DNA of 64,000 nucleotides, from the NCBI GenBank assembly GCA_963732595.1, contig CAVSZZ010000002.1, positions 62,001 to 126,000 on the forward strand, written 5' to 3'. Source of the stretch: JAFGXF01 sp963732595. Its GTDB lineage: Bacteria; Chloroflexota; Anaerolineae; Anaerolineales; Anaerolineaceae. The notes beneath the pieces are model-generated. The model was not told the DNA's origin. It did no database searches and was given only the letters and a program-made list of their open reading frames with translations. The translations under genes and the position numbers were made by a program. Shown here piece after piece: positions 32,495 through 43,210 of this stretch. The number at the start of each line of letters is the position of its first letter. The stretch's first letter is position 1.

Positions 32495-33643
32495 TTATGG
32501 ACAGGCATTATTCAAGTGTTCCTCATAAGTCGCCGAAAATAGATGGCTCCCCGACGCATCACAGGCTGCCCGGAAGAAGTAATAACCTGTGACCTCCGGA
32601 TAGGCCACCGCTTTCAAAGCCGGTAAGGAGGGATTACAGATCGGTGACGGCGGCAAACCTGCGTAGATGTATGTATTGAACGGGGAATCGACGGTAAGAT
32701 CGCTGCCAGTGAGGGGAACCTTCCACCAGCTGCCACTTTGAACATCATACCCCAGGGCATACTGGACGGTCGGATCGCTCTCCATGCGCATCCCTGCTGC
32801 CAGCCGGTTCAGGAACACCGATGCGATCATCGGCATTTCCTCCTCCAGGACCGCTTCCCGTTCGACCAGGCTGGCCAGGATAACCGCCTGTTCGAGGTTC
32901 AACCCCTGGGCATCATAAGCCTGGTTGAGGTCGCCTGAGACAGCCTCAAAGAAATGCGCCAATAATTGCGGCAGCAGCTCATCCAGCGTGGCACCGTGGA
33001 TAACCGGATAGACACCGGGCAACAGGTATCCCTCCAATGAAGATAGATCCACCGGCAGGCGTCCATCCAGGCTGGATACGCCTTCACTCTGGGTGATCGC
33101 CAGGAACTCTTCGGAGGTGATGGACAGGCCAGATGATGACAGTGACGCAGCGATCTCCTCCAGCCGCCAACCAGGCAGGATCGCAAAATTGATCTCATGT
33201 GAGCGCGGGTCCTGCATGTACTCGGCGATGCCAACCGGACTGAGCACCGGGCTCAACCGGTAAGTCCCCGCCTGCAGGCTGGTGTCCAATCCGCGGTAGA
33301 CCAGGTAATCAGCCCATGAGCCCGCATCCGATATCAGACCGGCGGCGACCATGCGCGCCGCGATGCCGGGTACCGATTCACCACTCTGGATCTCAAAACT
33401 GAGCGGCGCTCCGGCCGAATTGCGTGGGGTCATCAAGCTTTCCTGATTGCTTAACAACCTGATCGATAATGACAATCGGTCAAAAGTGCCAAGACCGGGT
33501 GCCGGTTCCTCAAAAATGGAAGCAGCCTCCGCCGGGATCCTGACCAGGACAACGACCATCACGATGGCCAATACCAGCAAGACGATAAGCAGAAATCCGG
33601 GCAGGCAGGACCTGCGATTGCGCGATCGGGGAGCCGGGTTCAT
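32495..33643 (-). CDS. mltG: endolytic peptidoglycan transglycosylase MltG
   Basis: 382 residues. A membrane helix (about 13-32) is followed by a LysM-like region and the YceG/MltG catalytic domain: VILASLVEREAVLEEEMPMIASVFLNRL-type segment with the catalytic glutamate in LVEREA, then SDPTVQYALG and NTYIYAGLPPSPICNP. It cuts new glycan strands to terminate their growth. The start overlaps the ruvX stop by 4 bases. Confidence 0.93.
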   Translation of the reverse strand: MNPAPRSRNRRSCLPGFLLIVLLVLAIVMVVVLVRIPAEAASIFEEPAPGLGTFDRLSLSIRLLSNQESLMTPRNSAGAPLSFEIQSGESVPGIAARMVAAGLISDAGSWADYLVYRGLDTSLQAGTYRLSPVLSPVGIAEYMQDPRSHEINFAILPGWRLEEIAASLSSSGLSITSEEFLAITQSEGVSSLDGRLPVDLSSLEGYLLPGVYPVIHGATLDELLPQLLAHFFEAVSGDLNQAYDAQGLNLEQAVILASLVEREAVLEEEMPMIASVFLNRLAAGMRMESDPTVQYALGYDVQSGSWWKVPLTGSDLTVDSPFNTYIYAGLPPSPICNPSLPALKAVAYPEVTGYYFFRAACDASGSHLFSATYEEHLNNACP

Positions 33644-34065
33644 CCTGCCTCCAGCTGCGCATCAATATAGCTTTTCAAGATAAGGGCAGCCGCCAATGCA
33701 TCCTGGTGCCCCCTCCGCCTGGAACGGGAAACACCCATCTCGATCAGGGTCTCCCGCGCGGAAACCGTCGTCCCGCCTTCGTCCCACAAGACCACCGGGA
33801 TGGCGGTCTGGGTCCGGAGGGCTTCGGCCAACCGGGCGGCCTTGCGCGCTGCAGGACCGGTCTCTCCATCCGAATTCAATGCCTGCCCGATGATGATCAA
33901 TTTGACACTATTCTCGTGAGCCAGGTTCGCGATGGCAGCCGCATCCATCAGACGGGAGACATGCGTGAGCACGGTCAGTGGGCGGCCGATCGTGCCGCTT
34001 GGATCGCTGATCGCCAGGCCAATGCGGCGTTCACCCGGATCGACCGCCAGCAGACACTTATCCAT
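33640..34065 (-). CDS. ruvX: RuvX/YqgF-family Holliday junction resolvase-like nuclease
   Basis: 141 residues. It opens with LLAVDPGERRIGLAISD (the first catalytic aspartate of an RNase H-like fold), then IIGQALNSDGETG and PVVLWDEGGTTVSARE with the later acidic residues. Members process pre-16S rRNA ends. It overlaps the baseplate-J-like gene upstream by 8 bases and mltG downstream by 4, so the three are one operon. Confidence 0.93.
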   Translation of the reverse strand: MDKCLLAVDPGERRIGLAISDPSGTIGRPLTVLTHVSRLMDAAAIANLAHENSVKLIIIGQALNSDGETGPAARKAARLAEALRTQTAIPVVLWDEGGTTVSARETLIEMGVSRSRRRGHQDALAAALILKSYIDAQLEAG

Positions 34066-35531
34066 CGATGCGAATCCGCTCAGGGATGATCGGCAGCCAG
34101 AACCACCAGGAGGGGTTGATCTGGAGCTCCGGCTGGCTGCCGGGGATCAACTGTTCCTGGATGAGAGACAGAGCGATTCCCGGCTTTAATCCACGAAGTT
34201 GGTAGGCGATCTCCCGGGAGTTAAAAACCGGGATCGTCTGGCGAACCGTGCTTATGTTCAACGAAGCCTGGTTGCTATCCAGTAGATCCAGTGAGACGAG
34301 CTGGACATTCAATGAATCTGCCAATGCCAGGGACCCTGCATCCAAACTGGCGTCCAAAGCCAGGCTTGCCCATCTTTCCAGGTCGGACACCAGATAGTAT
34401 AAGGCAGTCATTTCTGCGGTCCTGGATACTTCAAAGGAGGCTATCGGACGGTCATATGGCGGGGGGGTGCTGACATCCCCCATTGACTCGAAAACAATAC
34501 TATCCGCGATGAGGAATGCATCCTCCGGGAGGACCTTCTGTGCCTCTTCGATAAAAGCCATGTTCAGCGCATTCCCGATCGCAGTATTTCCATTCGATAT
34601 ATCCAGCTGCGATATGGCCGTACTCTGTTTTTGTGAACCGCCGGTCATCCCCTCCGGATTGGTTATTGATACCGAAAGACCCAGGGGGGGATCCATGGCC
34701 ACGATCGCGCCTGGGGGCAGGTTACCAAGCGATCCGGCACCATCCATCTCCGTGACCGGAAGGCTGATGCTGGTGCCCGGCCCGGCCGGCAGATAGCCGC
34801 TTTTATCAACTGAGAAACGCACGGCCGGTTCGACCGAGCGCGCCACGCTGCCGGGCGGGATGCTTAAAGGCTGGTCGCTCAAGTTGGTGATCAATACCGA
34901 CCCGGTAGCCGGCTTATCCCCGACAGAGATGCTCCCGGTCGTTGCCTGTTCGATCACAGCGCTGACATCGAGGGATATTGCATATAAAGGGATGCCGGCG
35001 ATCAGGTCCGGGTCAGGTTGGCCCAGGCTGGCCGTTACGGTCAGATCAGCGGACTGCTCCTCGCGGGGCAGGTTCAAATCTACCTCTGCACCCGGTACAA
35101 GCGTGGCTAATATTGCCAGCATGGCGAAAACAGCCAGGCCGAAGGTCGGCCAGCGCAGCCAGGTTGGCAGCTGCTTTTGCGAAACCTGTCTGGACTGCAG
35201 GCGCAGCTCGGCCAGATTCGGGTGACGTCTCATCGCAGCTGATCCTGCCACATGCCATTCTGCAAGGCGCGCTTCATCTTTGGAACTGAAGACTTCAAGA
35301 CCTGCTGAACGGGCATTTTCCTGCAGTGAATCATTCGCTTGTGACCAGGCCCAGTTGGGCGTGCAAGTCGGAAGCGCGTCGCCGGAGGCGAACCAGGTCC
35401 TGGCGGGTCAGGGCAGGTGGCTGCTTTTCCGGCATCACCAACAGGACCCGCCCGGCTTTAACCCATTTCAGGCGGTCCTCAAGCGAGGTACGGGTGTCAA
35501 AAGACTCGCAACGCAGAATGAATGTTTTCAT
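34058..35531 (-). CDS. membrane protein with a baseplate-J-like domain, frameshifted
   Basis: About 490 residues after repair. The first frame (35531 down) gives MKTFILRCESFDTRTSLEDR and RVLLVMPEKQPPALTRQDL. One extra g near 35322 (agc[g]aat) moves to the frame that gives DSLQENARSAGLEVFSSKDE and then the long frame. A membrane helix (FGLAVFAMLAILATLVPG) precedes a baseplate-J-like beta domain (TGSVLITNLSDQPLSIPPGS, SGYLPAGPGTSISLPV). The product ends ERIRIDG. Such proteins are common in Chloroflexota chromosomes and there are no phage genes here. Function is unknown; it forms an operon with ruvX and mltG. Confidence 0.82.
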
Positions 35532-35603
35532 CGATCCCCAGGATTATACAATCGCTCGGGGAGTTGTGCCAATCGATCTCAACGGAGGAACAGGCTTGTC
35601 CGT

Positions 35604-35609
35604 TATAAT
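35604..35609 (+). promoter_or_regulatory. -10 element upstream of the MFS gene
   Basis: A perfect TATAAT lies 36 bases before the MFS ATG in the 114-base gap between divergent genes. No clear -35 box. Confidence 0.45.
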
Positions 35610-35645
35610 AGCAAACACTACAATCCCTCTCGCCACGGAGTCTTC

Positions 35646-36951
35646 ATGCCAGCCAAAACACCCCCAAAAAAGCAAACGACAGGTAAAATCTCCGGAAAAT
35701 TATGGTTCTCACTGATCTCACTGGGCTTCGTCGGATCGCTGGCCTGGGCAGTCGAGAATCAGTTCTTTAACACCTTCCTGTATAACAAGATCACACCCGA
35801 CCCGCGGCCCATCTCCTGGATGGTGGCGGCCAGCGCCATCACAGCCACCCTGGCCAGCATCCTGATCGGCACGCTGGGAGACCGCCTGCGCTACAAGTAC
35901 GGCCGGAAGCCGATCCTGCTGATCGGGTACATTGCCTGGGGTATCACAACGGCCGCCTTTCCGCTGGCTGCCCTGCTGCAGCCGATCTCCCTGGCCATTG
36001 CAATCGCCATCCTGTTCGACTGCCTGATGACCTTCTTTGGGTCCGGAGCGAACGATGCCAACTTCAATGCCTTCGCCACGGATGTCACCACCCTCAACAA
36101 CCGCGGAAAGGTGCTGGGCGTCCTGCAGATCCTGACCTGGGTCTCGATGCTGTTCGTCTACGGGGCTTCCGGATTGATCATCGAAGCCTTTGATTACGAG
36201 GTGTATTTCTTCATCATCGGTGCGCTCGTATTCGTCCTTGGTATTGCCGGGGCTTTATTGATCAAGGAGGAAAAACCGGCCGGTCCACCCAGCGGGACCT
36301 ACTGGTCCCAGATCGCGGATACCTTCCAGTGGAAGAAGCTGGCCGGGCAGCGCGACCTGCTGCTGGTGCTCCTGGGCATCATGCTGTGGGGCATCGCCCA
36401 GCAGATCTGGTTTCCTTACTTAATGATCTACCTCAGCCATTACCTGAAATTATCGACCATTGAATCGACCGTACTGGTGGCCGTTGCCATTGGCCTGGGT
36501 GGTATCGGGATGGCTTATCCGTTCGGCTTGCTGGTCGATAGGTGGGGCCGCAAACAGGTCGCCATCCTGGCTGTCTTCCTTGAAATGGCCGGACTGATGG
36601 CCTTCTCCTTTCGCACGCAGCTCGCCGGCATTGATCATCGGTGGCATCCTGTTCCTGGCACCCATCAGCGCCTGGACCATCGCCACCAGCACCTGGAGCA
36701 AAGACCTGTTCCCCGAGGAGAAACGTGGCCAGTTCGCCGGGTACGTCATCCTGTTCTCGGTGGCTTTCACCATGATCCCCGGTCCGCTGCTCGGCAGCTG
36801 GCTTTCAACGACCTACGGCATTCAGACCATCATCGACGGGCAGCAGGGTTACATCCCCACCCCGATCATCTTCCAGGCCGGCGCGATCGCCACACTGGCC
36901 GCAGCCATCCCACTCTTTCGTGCCAGGAGCAGCGACAAGCTGCTTAAATAG
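35646..36951 (+). CDS. MFS-type sugar transporter, frameshifted
   Basis: About 434 residues after repair. Twelve hydrophobic helices with the MFS loop GDRLRYKYGRKPIL after helix 2 and VDRWGRKQVAI in the second half, both typical of sugar porters. The ATG at 35646 gives MPAKTPPKKQTTG. One extra base near 36619 breaks the frame; the second part is IIGGILFLAPISAWTIA to DKLLK at 36951. It lies 6 bases before a GH31 glucosidase, so import of an alpha-glucoside is the likely job. Confidence 0.85.
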
Positions 36952-36957
36952 AACCCG

Positions 36958-39268
36958 ATGGGACGCAGCACAGAACCTGAAATCCTTTCCGGCCGGCAGG
37001 TTGCCACCCGCATCCTGAGGCTTTCACCCCAGACCCTGCGCATCACCCATAAACCCAGTATGCAGGCGGCGTTCCCAATCGAGCGACCCTGGTTGAAGGA
37101 CGTGCTGATCGGATCGCCCCTGCCCGACCGGCAACGGAACCTGGTGGCGATGCTCATGGATGACTGCCTGCAGGTATGTGACAGGGCAGGCAAATTAATT
37201 TTCCGCGAGATGCAGCCGCCATCCTTTCACCCGGATGGGCATGTAGCGCTCCACTTCCAGCTCAAATCGGGGGAAGGGCTTTATGGTTTCGGCGAATGGT
37301 TCAATGCCTTCCGGCGCACGCGTGGCCAGGTGGACCTGGCGATCACGCGATTCCCCGGCCATCCTGCAAGGCAGACAGACCTACTCGACGCTGCCAGTCT
37401 TCCTGAGCGATCGAAAGTATGCTGTTTTCGTGCTCAACAGCCATCGCGCCCGGATCCATTTGAATAAGCGGCAAGGCTTGCTGGAGATGAAATTCGACGG
37501 CCCCCCGGCGGATTACCTTTTAATCAACGGGGAAAACCCAAAACAGATCCTGACAGAGTACACCCGCCTGACCGGCCGGCCACCGCTGGTCCCGTTATGG
37601 GCATACGGCCTGTGGGTCACCAGCTACCCCCAGGAATCGCAGGCGAAAGTGCTCGAGATGGTTGCTGAACACCGCGCCCGCCAGGTCCCGCTGGATGGGG
37701 TCATCCTGGATTATCACTGGGAGGAACGCTTCCATAATTTCATGTGGCGAAAATCCTTATTTCCAGACCCGAATGAATTGATCGCCAGGCTGCGCACCCT
37801 GCACGTCCACCTGGGTTTGATCTTCACGCCTTTTGTCAATCACACCAACCTGGCCCTGCAAAAGGCAGGCATGAACCTGATATTTAACAACCTGCCGGAG
37901 GGGATCGAACAGGAGGATGAACGCGACCTGGCCGGTTATGAGGAGGGACGCTCGAAGGGCTACTTTGCCGACGATGATGCCTCCTGGTGGTTTGGAAAAG
38001 GTGGCATGGTGGATTTCACCAACCCTGCCGCTGCCCGCTGGTGGAACGACCGGTTGACACCGCTGTACAAAAGCGGGGTCAGCTTCTTCAAGAACGACGA
38101 CGGTGAGTACCTGCCGCTGCGCGCCAGGAGCGCCAACGGCATGGATGGGCGCGAGTATCACAACCTTTACGGCTTCTACTACAGCCGTGCCATCTACGAA
38201 GGCATGCGCGATCTCGACCAGCGCCGGCCGCTGGTGTATGCGCGCTCGGTCTGGGCGGGTTCCCAGCGCTACCCGGCCATTTTCCTGGGCGATCAGGTGC
38301 CGAGCTTCGAGAACCTGCGCCGTACCCTGCGCGCCGGCCTGAACATGAGCCTGCAGGGATTCGCCTACTGGACCGCGGATGTATTCGGTCTGAGCGGGAA
38401 GACCACACCCGAGATTCATATGCGCTACGCCCAGTGGGCACTGTCCAACCCGGTGGCGCGCTATTTCTGGCGGCCTGAGAAGATCGACAAAACCCGCAAA
38501 CCCTGGTCTCACAACCAGCAGGCCTTCGATAGCTTTAAAAGGCACACGGAACTGCGCTACCGGCTGCTGCCGTATTATCACCAATTGGGCTGGGAAGCCT
38601 GGCAGACCGGCATCCCGCACCTGCGCCCGATGATGCTGGAGTTCCCGGGTGATGATCGTTTCAAGGCTGTCTACGACCAGGTCATGCTGGGCAATGCGCT
38701 GATGCTCTGTCCGGTCACCCGGGCGCGTGCCCGCTACCGGGATGTGATCTTCCCGGCCGGAGACTGGTATGACTTCTGGACGGATGAAAAGATAACGGGA
38801 GGGCAGACAGTCACAGTCGATGCGCCCATTGACCGGCTGCCCTTGTTCGTGCAAGGGGGCAGTATCCTGCCGATGGGACTGGTGATGCAATTCATCCCGA
38901 ATGGGCACCGCTTCGATCAGATGGAAATTCACATTTATCCACCCTATAACAGCAGTCTGACGCTCCTGGAAGATGATGGAGGTACCCGGGCGTATCATAA
39001 AGGTGATCGGGTTGAAACGCTGATCGGCGTGAAATCAAGCGGAGGAAACATTACGCTCGATGTCTGCAAACCAACGGGCAAGAAGGCCCTTCTGCCAACC
39101 GCCCGGCGACTGGCCTGTTATTTGCACGACATTCCAGCAGTTGCCTCTGTTCGTATGGGTAAAAAGGAGACAATTGGCTGGTCTTATGATGAGGTCAAAC
39201 GAATCCTGAATTTCATGGCGATACCCCGGCCATTGAATGGAACCATCATTGAGGTTAAGTTACTCTAA
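36958..39268 (+). CDS. alpha-glucosidase/alpha-xylosidase (GH31), frameshifted
   Basis: About 769 residues after repair. The N-terminal beta domain includes GLYGFGEWFNAFR. An extra c near 37352 (in a cccc run) breaks the frame; the rest starts PAILQGRQTYSTLPVFLSDR. Catalytic nucleophile D lies in FFKNDDGEYLPL, and the acid/base D in GDQVPSFENLRRTLRAGL, after ARSVWAGSQRYP. The closest pattern is the YicI-like alpha-xylosidase/glucosidase group, so either substrate is possible. No signal peptide, so it acts on sugars brought in by the transporter 6 bases upstream. Confidence 0.9.
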
Positions 39269-39317
39269 CCTGGAAAAACAACACCAAACTGACAAAACGC
39301 GGGATGGGTGATCAAAT

Positions 39318-39920
39318 ATGAATATCGAAAAGGTCGAAAAAGCTGCCTGCGAGTGCATGGCGAGCCGCCAGGAGTCGAAGGACCGCGAACCCGGCTGGTT
39401 GTATCATCACGGCCGGCGGGTGGCCAGGATCGCCTTACGGCTGGCCGATGAAATAGGCGCCGCTGTCGACCGGGATGTCATGTATGCTGGAGCATTATTC
39501 CACGATACCGGCAAGGGGGTCGAACCACACAATGAGATCGGTGCTTCCATCACCCGCGAGACGCTGTCAGGTTTATGTTCACCGGGTGAGCTCGAAGCCA
39601 TCTGTGATATTATCCGGAACCATAATCAAAGGCAGCTGTCGGACCAGTTCTGCGAAGCGGTGAAAATCGTGCAGGATGCGGATGTTCTCGATCATGTGGG
39701 TTCGATCGGTCCCTGGCTGGCATTTTACTGGAGCGGGGTGCACAACGAGACCTTCGATGACCACGTCCGATTCATCGAGGGCGAGGAAAATGCAGCCACG
39801 CAAATGCGTATGAAAGCCGGATTGAACTACGAAGTGTCGCGGCGTATCTTCGAGGATCGCCTTGCCTTCGAGAAACGCTTTTTCACCGAGGTCAGGCGTG
39901 TTTATCTGGAAGGCATCTGA
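39318..39920 (+). CDS. HD-domain phosphohydrolase-like protein
   Basis: 200 residues. HD-fold metal ligands are visible: YHHGRRVARIALRLADE, then AGALFHDTGKGVEP (the HD pair) and IIRNHNQ, with IVQDADVLDHVGSIG as the last aspartate. Such proteins act on nucleotides or phosphorylated small molecules; the substrate is unknown. It follows the GH31 gene by 49 bases and is convergent with the pentose phosphate operon. Confidence 0.88.
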   Translation: MNIEKVEKAACECMASRQESKDREPGWLYHHGRRVARIALRLADEIGAAVDRDVMYAGALFHDTGKGVEPHNEIGASITRETLSGLCSPGELEAICDIIRNHNQRQLSDQFCEAVKIVQDADVLDHVGSIGPWLAFYWSGVHNETFDDHVRFIEGEENAATQMRMKAGLNYEVSRRIFEDRLAFEKRFFTEVRRVYLEGI

Positions 39921-39935
39921 ACAAACCCGTGCCTG

Positions 39936-42734
39936 TTAACCGAACGCTTTCTTAAAAACCCCGATCAGGTCAGCCAGTTCGCCTTTTTTCAAGTGGATAC
40001 GGATCGCCCGCCGCCTGCGCGCCAGCAGCGCTTCCAGGTCGCCCAGTGCCTGGGCTCTCTCCAGTGTGGCGAAACTGTAGGGCTGACCGGGTATGGGGAT
40101 ATCCTTCTGGGGGTTCGCAGTGATCTGGAAGAAGACCCCGTTGTTCCTGCCGCCTTTATGAAGCTGACCGGTCGAATGTAAAAAACGAGGCCCAAATCCG
40201 AGGGCTGTGGCATTTCGGTAATATTTCAACAGGCTGGCGCGCATCTCCTGAAGTAAAGCCAGATGCTCACCATCTCGCGGCAGGTAGGCATTCAAAGCCA
40301 GGTAATCACCCGTTTTGATCTCCTCCGCAAACAATTTCAAGACGTCTGCCAGCGACTTGCATTTGGTAATATCCGCCTTGATCTTCCCATAGACGGCGAA
40401 CCGGTCGTTCTCCCAGAGGGCTCTCCCGTCCTGGAGTACTCCCCGTTGCCAGAATTCACCCAGCTTGGCCTTGGTGCGGTCCTTGTTATCCTGCACATCC
40501 GGCTGGTCGAAGGCATTTACCTCCAAAATGGCGCAAGCCACTGCCGTGGCAAAGCCCCAGCGGAAGAACTCGCCGCCCAGATCCGCCGGTTCAGAAATGT
40601 TCAAGCTGACCACAGGCTGCCCGGCCGCCCGCAGGGCATCAACCATCCCGGCAGACTGACCGTCCGTGTGAATGTAAATGAATAAGCGATCCTTCCCATA
40701 TTGGGGTGGCTTCACGGTTGGCTCCTGCACCACCGGCAGGATACCCTTGCCCTGCTTGCCGCTGCTCTCGGCCACCAGCTGTTCCAACCATGGACCGAAG
40801 GGCGCAAACAAATCATCCGTGATGATGGTCAACTTGTCACGACCCTTCAAATTGGCCTCGCCGACCAATGCTCCCAGGGCCAGGCCTGGATTGGCACCAG
40901 CTGGCTGCCCTGCCCCACAGGCCTTCTGCATACCCGCAGCCGACCCCAGCAAAGCGGTCAGGTCGAGACCCATTAAGGCCGCCGGGACCAGGCCGAAGGG
41001 GGTTAATGCTGAAAAACGTCCGCCAACCGTCTTTTCCGCAAGGAAAGTCCGGCGGAAATGCTTATCCTGCGCAAGCTTCTCCAGGCTGGTGCCCGGATCG
41101 GTAATGGCAATGAATGCTCCCCCGGCCTTGCGCCCGGCAGCGGCTTCCTCGCGCTCCCAGAAGAAGCGCAACATGGCATCCACCTCGGTCGTTCCGCCGG
41201 ATTTACTTGCGACGATGTAGAGTGTCTTCCCAACCGGCGCCCAACGCGCAGCCGCCCGCACCTGCCCGGGGTCGGTTGAATCCAGTATGATGAACTTGAG
41301 TCCCTTTGTTTTCCGGGGTGCTGCCACATAAATATCACGCATGACTTCCGGGGCGAGCGATGAACCACCCATGCCCAGCAGCAGGGCGTGCGTGAAGCCA
41401 GATTTGAGGCAGCTCGCGTGGAACTTTTCCAGCTCGGGGATCATCCCGATCGCAGCTGCAGGTGCATCCAGCCAGCCCAGTCGTTCCCGGATGAGCTTCG
41501 CACCGGCCCGATCCCTGGTCCAGATGGTTGGATCATGTTTCCAGATACGGGCGGGTACCTTCTGCTTATCGAGCAGCTCCATCCGTTTAACCACGGGGGA
41601 TGCCAGGTTTCCCAGTTCCGCCCGGAAGGCCACCGCGCGTTTTTCGATGGATGCCAGCAGTTCGTTAAATGCCTTCGCAAAAGCCTCCACGCCTTCCTTC
41701 TCCAGCTCGGCAGTGACCTGGTCCATGTGGATGCCCAACTTCTCCAGAGCCAGCAGGTCAGCCCTGGCCTCGATCAGTCCTTTATCCAGCGTGCGGGCAG
41801 ATTTGCCATGCTCGCGGAAGGCATCCAGGGTCTGGGGCGGGATGGTATTGACCGTCTCCGGACCGATCAACTGCTCGACATAAATGACATCGCGATAGGC
41901 TGGATTCTTGGTGCTGGTTGAGGCCCATAACGGGCGCTGAACACGCGCCCCCTCGACCTTCAGGAGCAGGAAACGGGGGGAGTTGAATTTTTCCAAGTAC
42001 AGGGCATAAGCCGCCCGGGCATTGGCAATGGCCGCCCTGCCCAGCAGGCTTTCCGCCTGTGTCTTTTTCGCAGGGTCCTTCGCCAGCACTGCCAGGCGCG
42101 GATCGATCTTGGTATCCACGCGCGAGACGAAGAAAGAAGCCACCGAGGCGATATCTTCGATGCTCTTATTCTTTTTAAGACGGTCCTCCAACCCGGCCAG
42201 GTAGGCTTCCATAACCGCCTGGTAACGTTCGAGTGAGAAGATCAGGGTGACATTGATATTCAATCCAGCCGCGATGCATTGCCGCACGGCCGCGATACCC
42301 TCTTTGGTTGCAGGGATCTTGATCATCAGATTGGGGCGATCAACCTGACCCCAGAGTCGTTTGGCCTGTTCCACCGTCCCCCGTGTGTCATGCGCCAGGG
42401 TCGGGTTGACCTCCAGGCTGACATAGCCATCCCCACCGTGGCTCTTTCGGTAGAGCGGCAGGAGCAGGTCAGCTGTCTTTTGAATATCCTCGACCGCCAG
42501 CTGGAAGAAGATGCGCTCTGGTTTCCAACCTGCCCAGGCCATCGGCTGCAAAACCCCATCGTAATCGGATGAGGAGGCGATGGCTTTATTGAAGATGGAT
42601 GGGTTGGAGGTGACCCCGCGGATCTCACCGCTGTCGATCAACCCGGCCAGGGTGCCATCCTTCAGCAGGCGGCGCTCGATGTTATCGTACCAGAGGGATT
42701 GCCCGAGGGCATGCAGACGATCGATCGGTTTCAT
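39936..42734 (-). CDS. bifunctional transaldolase / glucose-6-phosphate isomerase
   Basis: 932 residues from the ATG at 42734 (AAGGAA upstream; MKPIDRLHALGQSLWYDN is the normal transaldolase start). Residues 1-370 are transaldolase, with the Schiff-base lysine region LMIKIPATKEG. Residues 400-930 are glucose-6-phosphate isomerase: LLGMGGSSLAPEVMRD, IVASKSGGTTEVDAML and the C-terminal HSTGQLHKGG. The fusion is known in Actinobacteria, Cyanobacteria and Chloroflexota, so it is unusual but not new. It links the pentose phosphate and glycolytic pools and is the last gene of tkt-rpiB-tal/pgi. Confidence 0.96.
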   Translation of the reverse strand: MKPIDRLHALGQSLWYDNIERRLLKDGTLAGLIDSGEIRGVTSNPSIFNKAIASSSDYDGVLQPMAWAGWKPERIFFQLAVEDIQKTADLLLPLYRKSHGGDGYVSLEVNPTLAHDTRGTVEQAKRLWGQVDRPNLMIKIPATKEGIAAVRQCIAAGLNINVTLIFSLERYQAVMEAYLAGLEDRLKKNKSIEDIASVASFFVSRVDTKIDPRLAVLAKDPAKKTQAESLLGRAAIANARAAYALYLEKFNSPRFLLLKVEGARVQRPLWASTSTKNPAYRDVIYVEQLIGPETVNTIPPQTLDAFREHGKSARTLDKGLIEARADLLALEKLGIHMDQVTAELEKEGVEAFAKAFNELLASIEKRAVAFRAELGNLASPVVKRMELLDKQKVPARIWKHDPTIWTRDRAGAKLIRERLGWLDAPAAAIGMIPELEKFHASCLKSGFTHALLLGMGGSSLAPEVMRDIYVAAPRKTKGLKFIILDSTDPGQVRAAARWAPVGKTLYIVASKSGGTTEVDAMLRFFWEREEAAAGRKAGGAFIAITDPGTSLEKLAQDKHFRRTFLAEKTVGGRFSALTPFGLVPAALMGLDLTALLGSAAGMQKACGAGQPAGANPGLALGALVGEANLKGRDKLTIITDDLFAPFGPWLEQLVAESSGKQGKGILPVVQEPTVKPPQYGKDRLFIYIHTDGQSAGMVDALRAAGQPVVSLNISEPADLGGEFFRWGFATAVACAILEVNAFDQPDVQDNKDRTKAKLGEFWQRGVLQDGRALWENDRFAVYGKIKADITKCKSLADVLKLFAEEIKTGDYLALNAYLPRDGEHLALLQEMRASLLKYYRNATALGFGPRFLHSTGQLHKGGRNNGVFFQITANPQKDIPIPGQPYSFATLERAQALGDLEALLARRRRAIRIHLKKGELADLIGVFKKAFG

Positions 42735-42760
42735 GGATGTTCCTTGATTGGGAGGGATGA

Positions 42761-43210
42761 TCACTGTTGGCGTTCGAATGCGCGCACTTTATTGACCCGC
42801 CGGACGTGGCGTTCATCTGTCGAGAAGTCAGCGTTGAGGAAAGCGCACACGATCTCGCGCACCAGTTCGGGTCCGATGATGCGTGCGCCCAGGCAGATCA
42901 CGTTCATATCATCGTGTTCCACACCCTGGTGGGCGGAGTAGGTATCATGGCATACGCCGGCATAAACACCCTTAAACTTGTTGGCAGCGATGCAGGCACC
43001 CACGCCCGAGCCGCACAGCAGGATGCCGCGTTCGGCTTTCTTTTCCTGAATCGCCCGGGCGACCTTTTCGGCGTAATCCGGGTAATCCACCGGTTGGGTA
43101 TCGAAGACGCCCAGGTCGAGGACTTCATGCCCGGCAGCTCGCACGGTGGCAACCACCATTTCTTTCAAGGGGAATCCCGCATGATCAGCAGCAACAGCAA
43201 TGATCATCAT
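42761..43210 (-). CDS. rpiB: ribose-5-phosphate isomerase B
   Basis: 149 residues. Opens with IIAVAADHAGFPLKEMV and has the active-site segment GILLCGSGVGACIAANK with the catalytic cysteine, and HDTYSAHQGVEHDDMNVICLGARIIG. It interconverts ribose-5- and ribulose-5-phosphate. Its start overlaps the tkt stop by 4 bases. Confidence 0.95.
   Translation of the reverse strand: MMIIAVAADHAGFPLKEMVVATVRAAGHEVLDLGVFDTQPVDYPDYAEKVARAIQEKKAERGILLCGSGVGACIAANKFKGVYAGVCHDTYSAHQGVEHDDMNVICLGARIIGPELVREIVCAFLNADFSTDERHVRRVNKVRAFERQQ

Noticed and set aside
34058..35531. Prophage remnant suggested by the baseplate-J-like domain
   Set aside because: No other phage gene, integrase or attachment site is present and the gene overlaps ruvX in a normal operon.
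37757..38998. Open frame of 413 codons on the minus strand opposite the GH31 gene
   Set aside because: It is antisense to the conserved glucosidase catalytic domain and shows no recognisable protein pattern.
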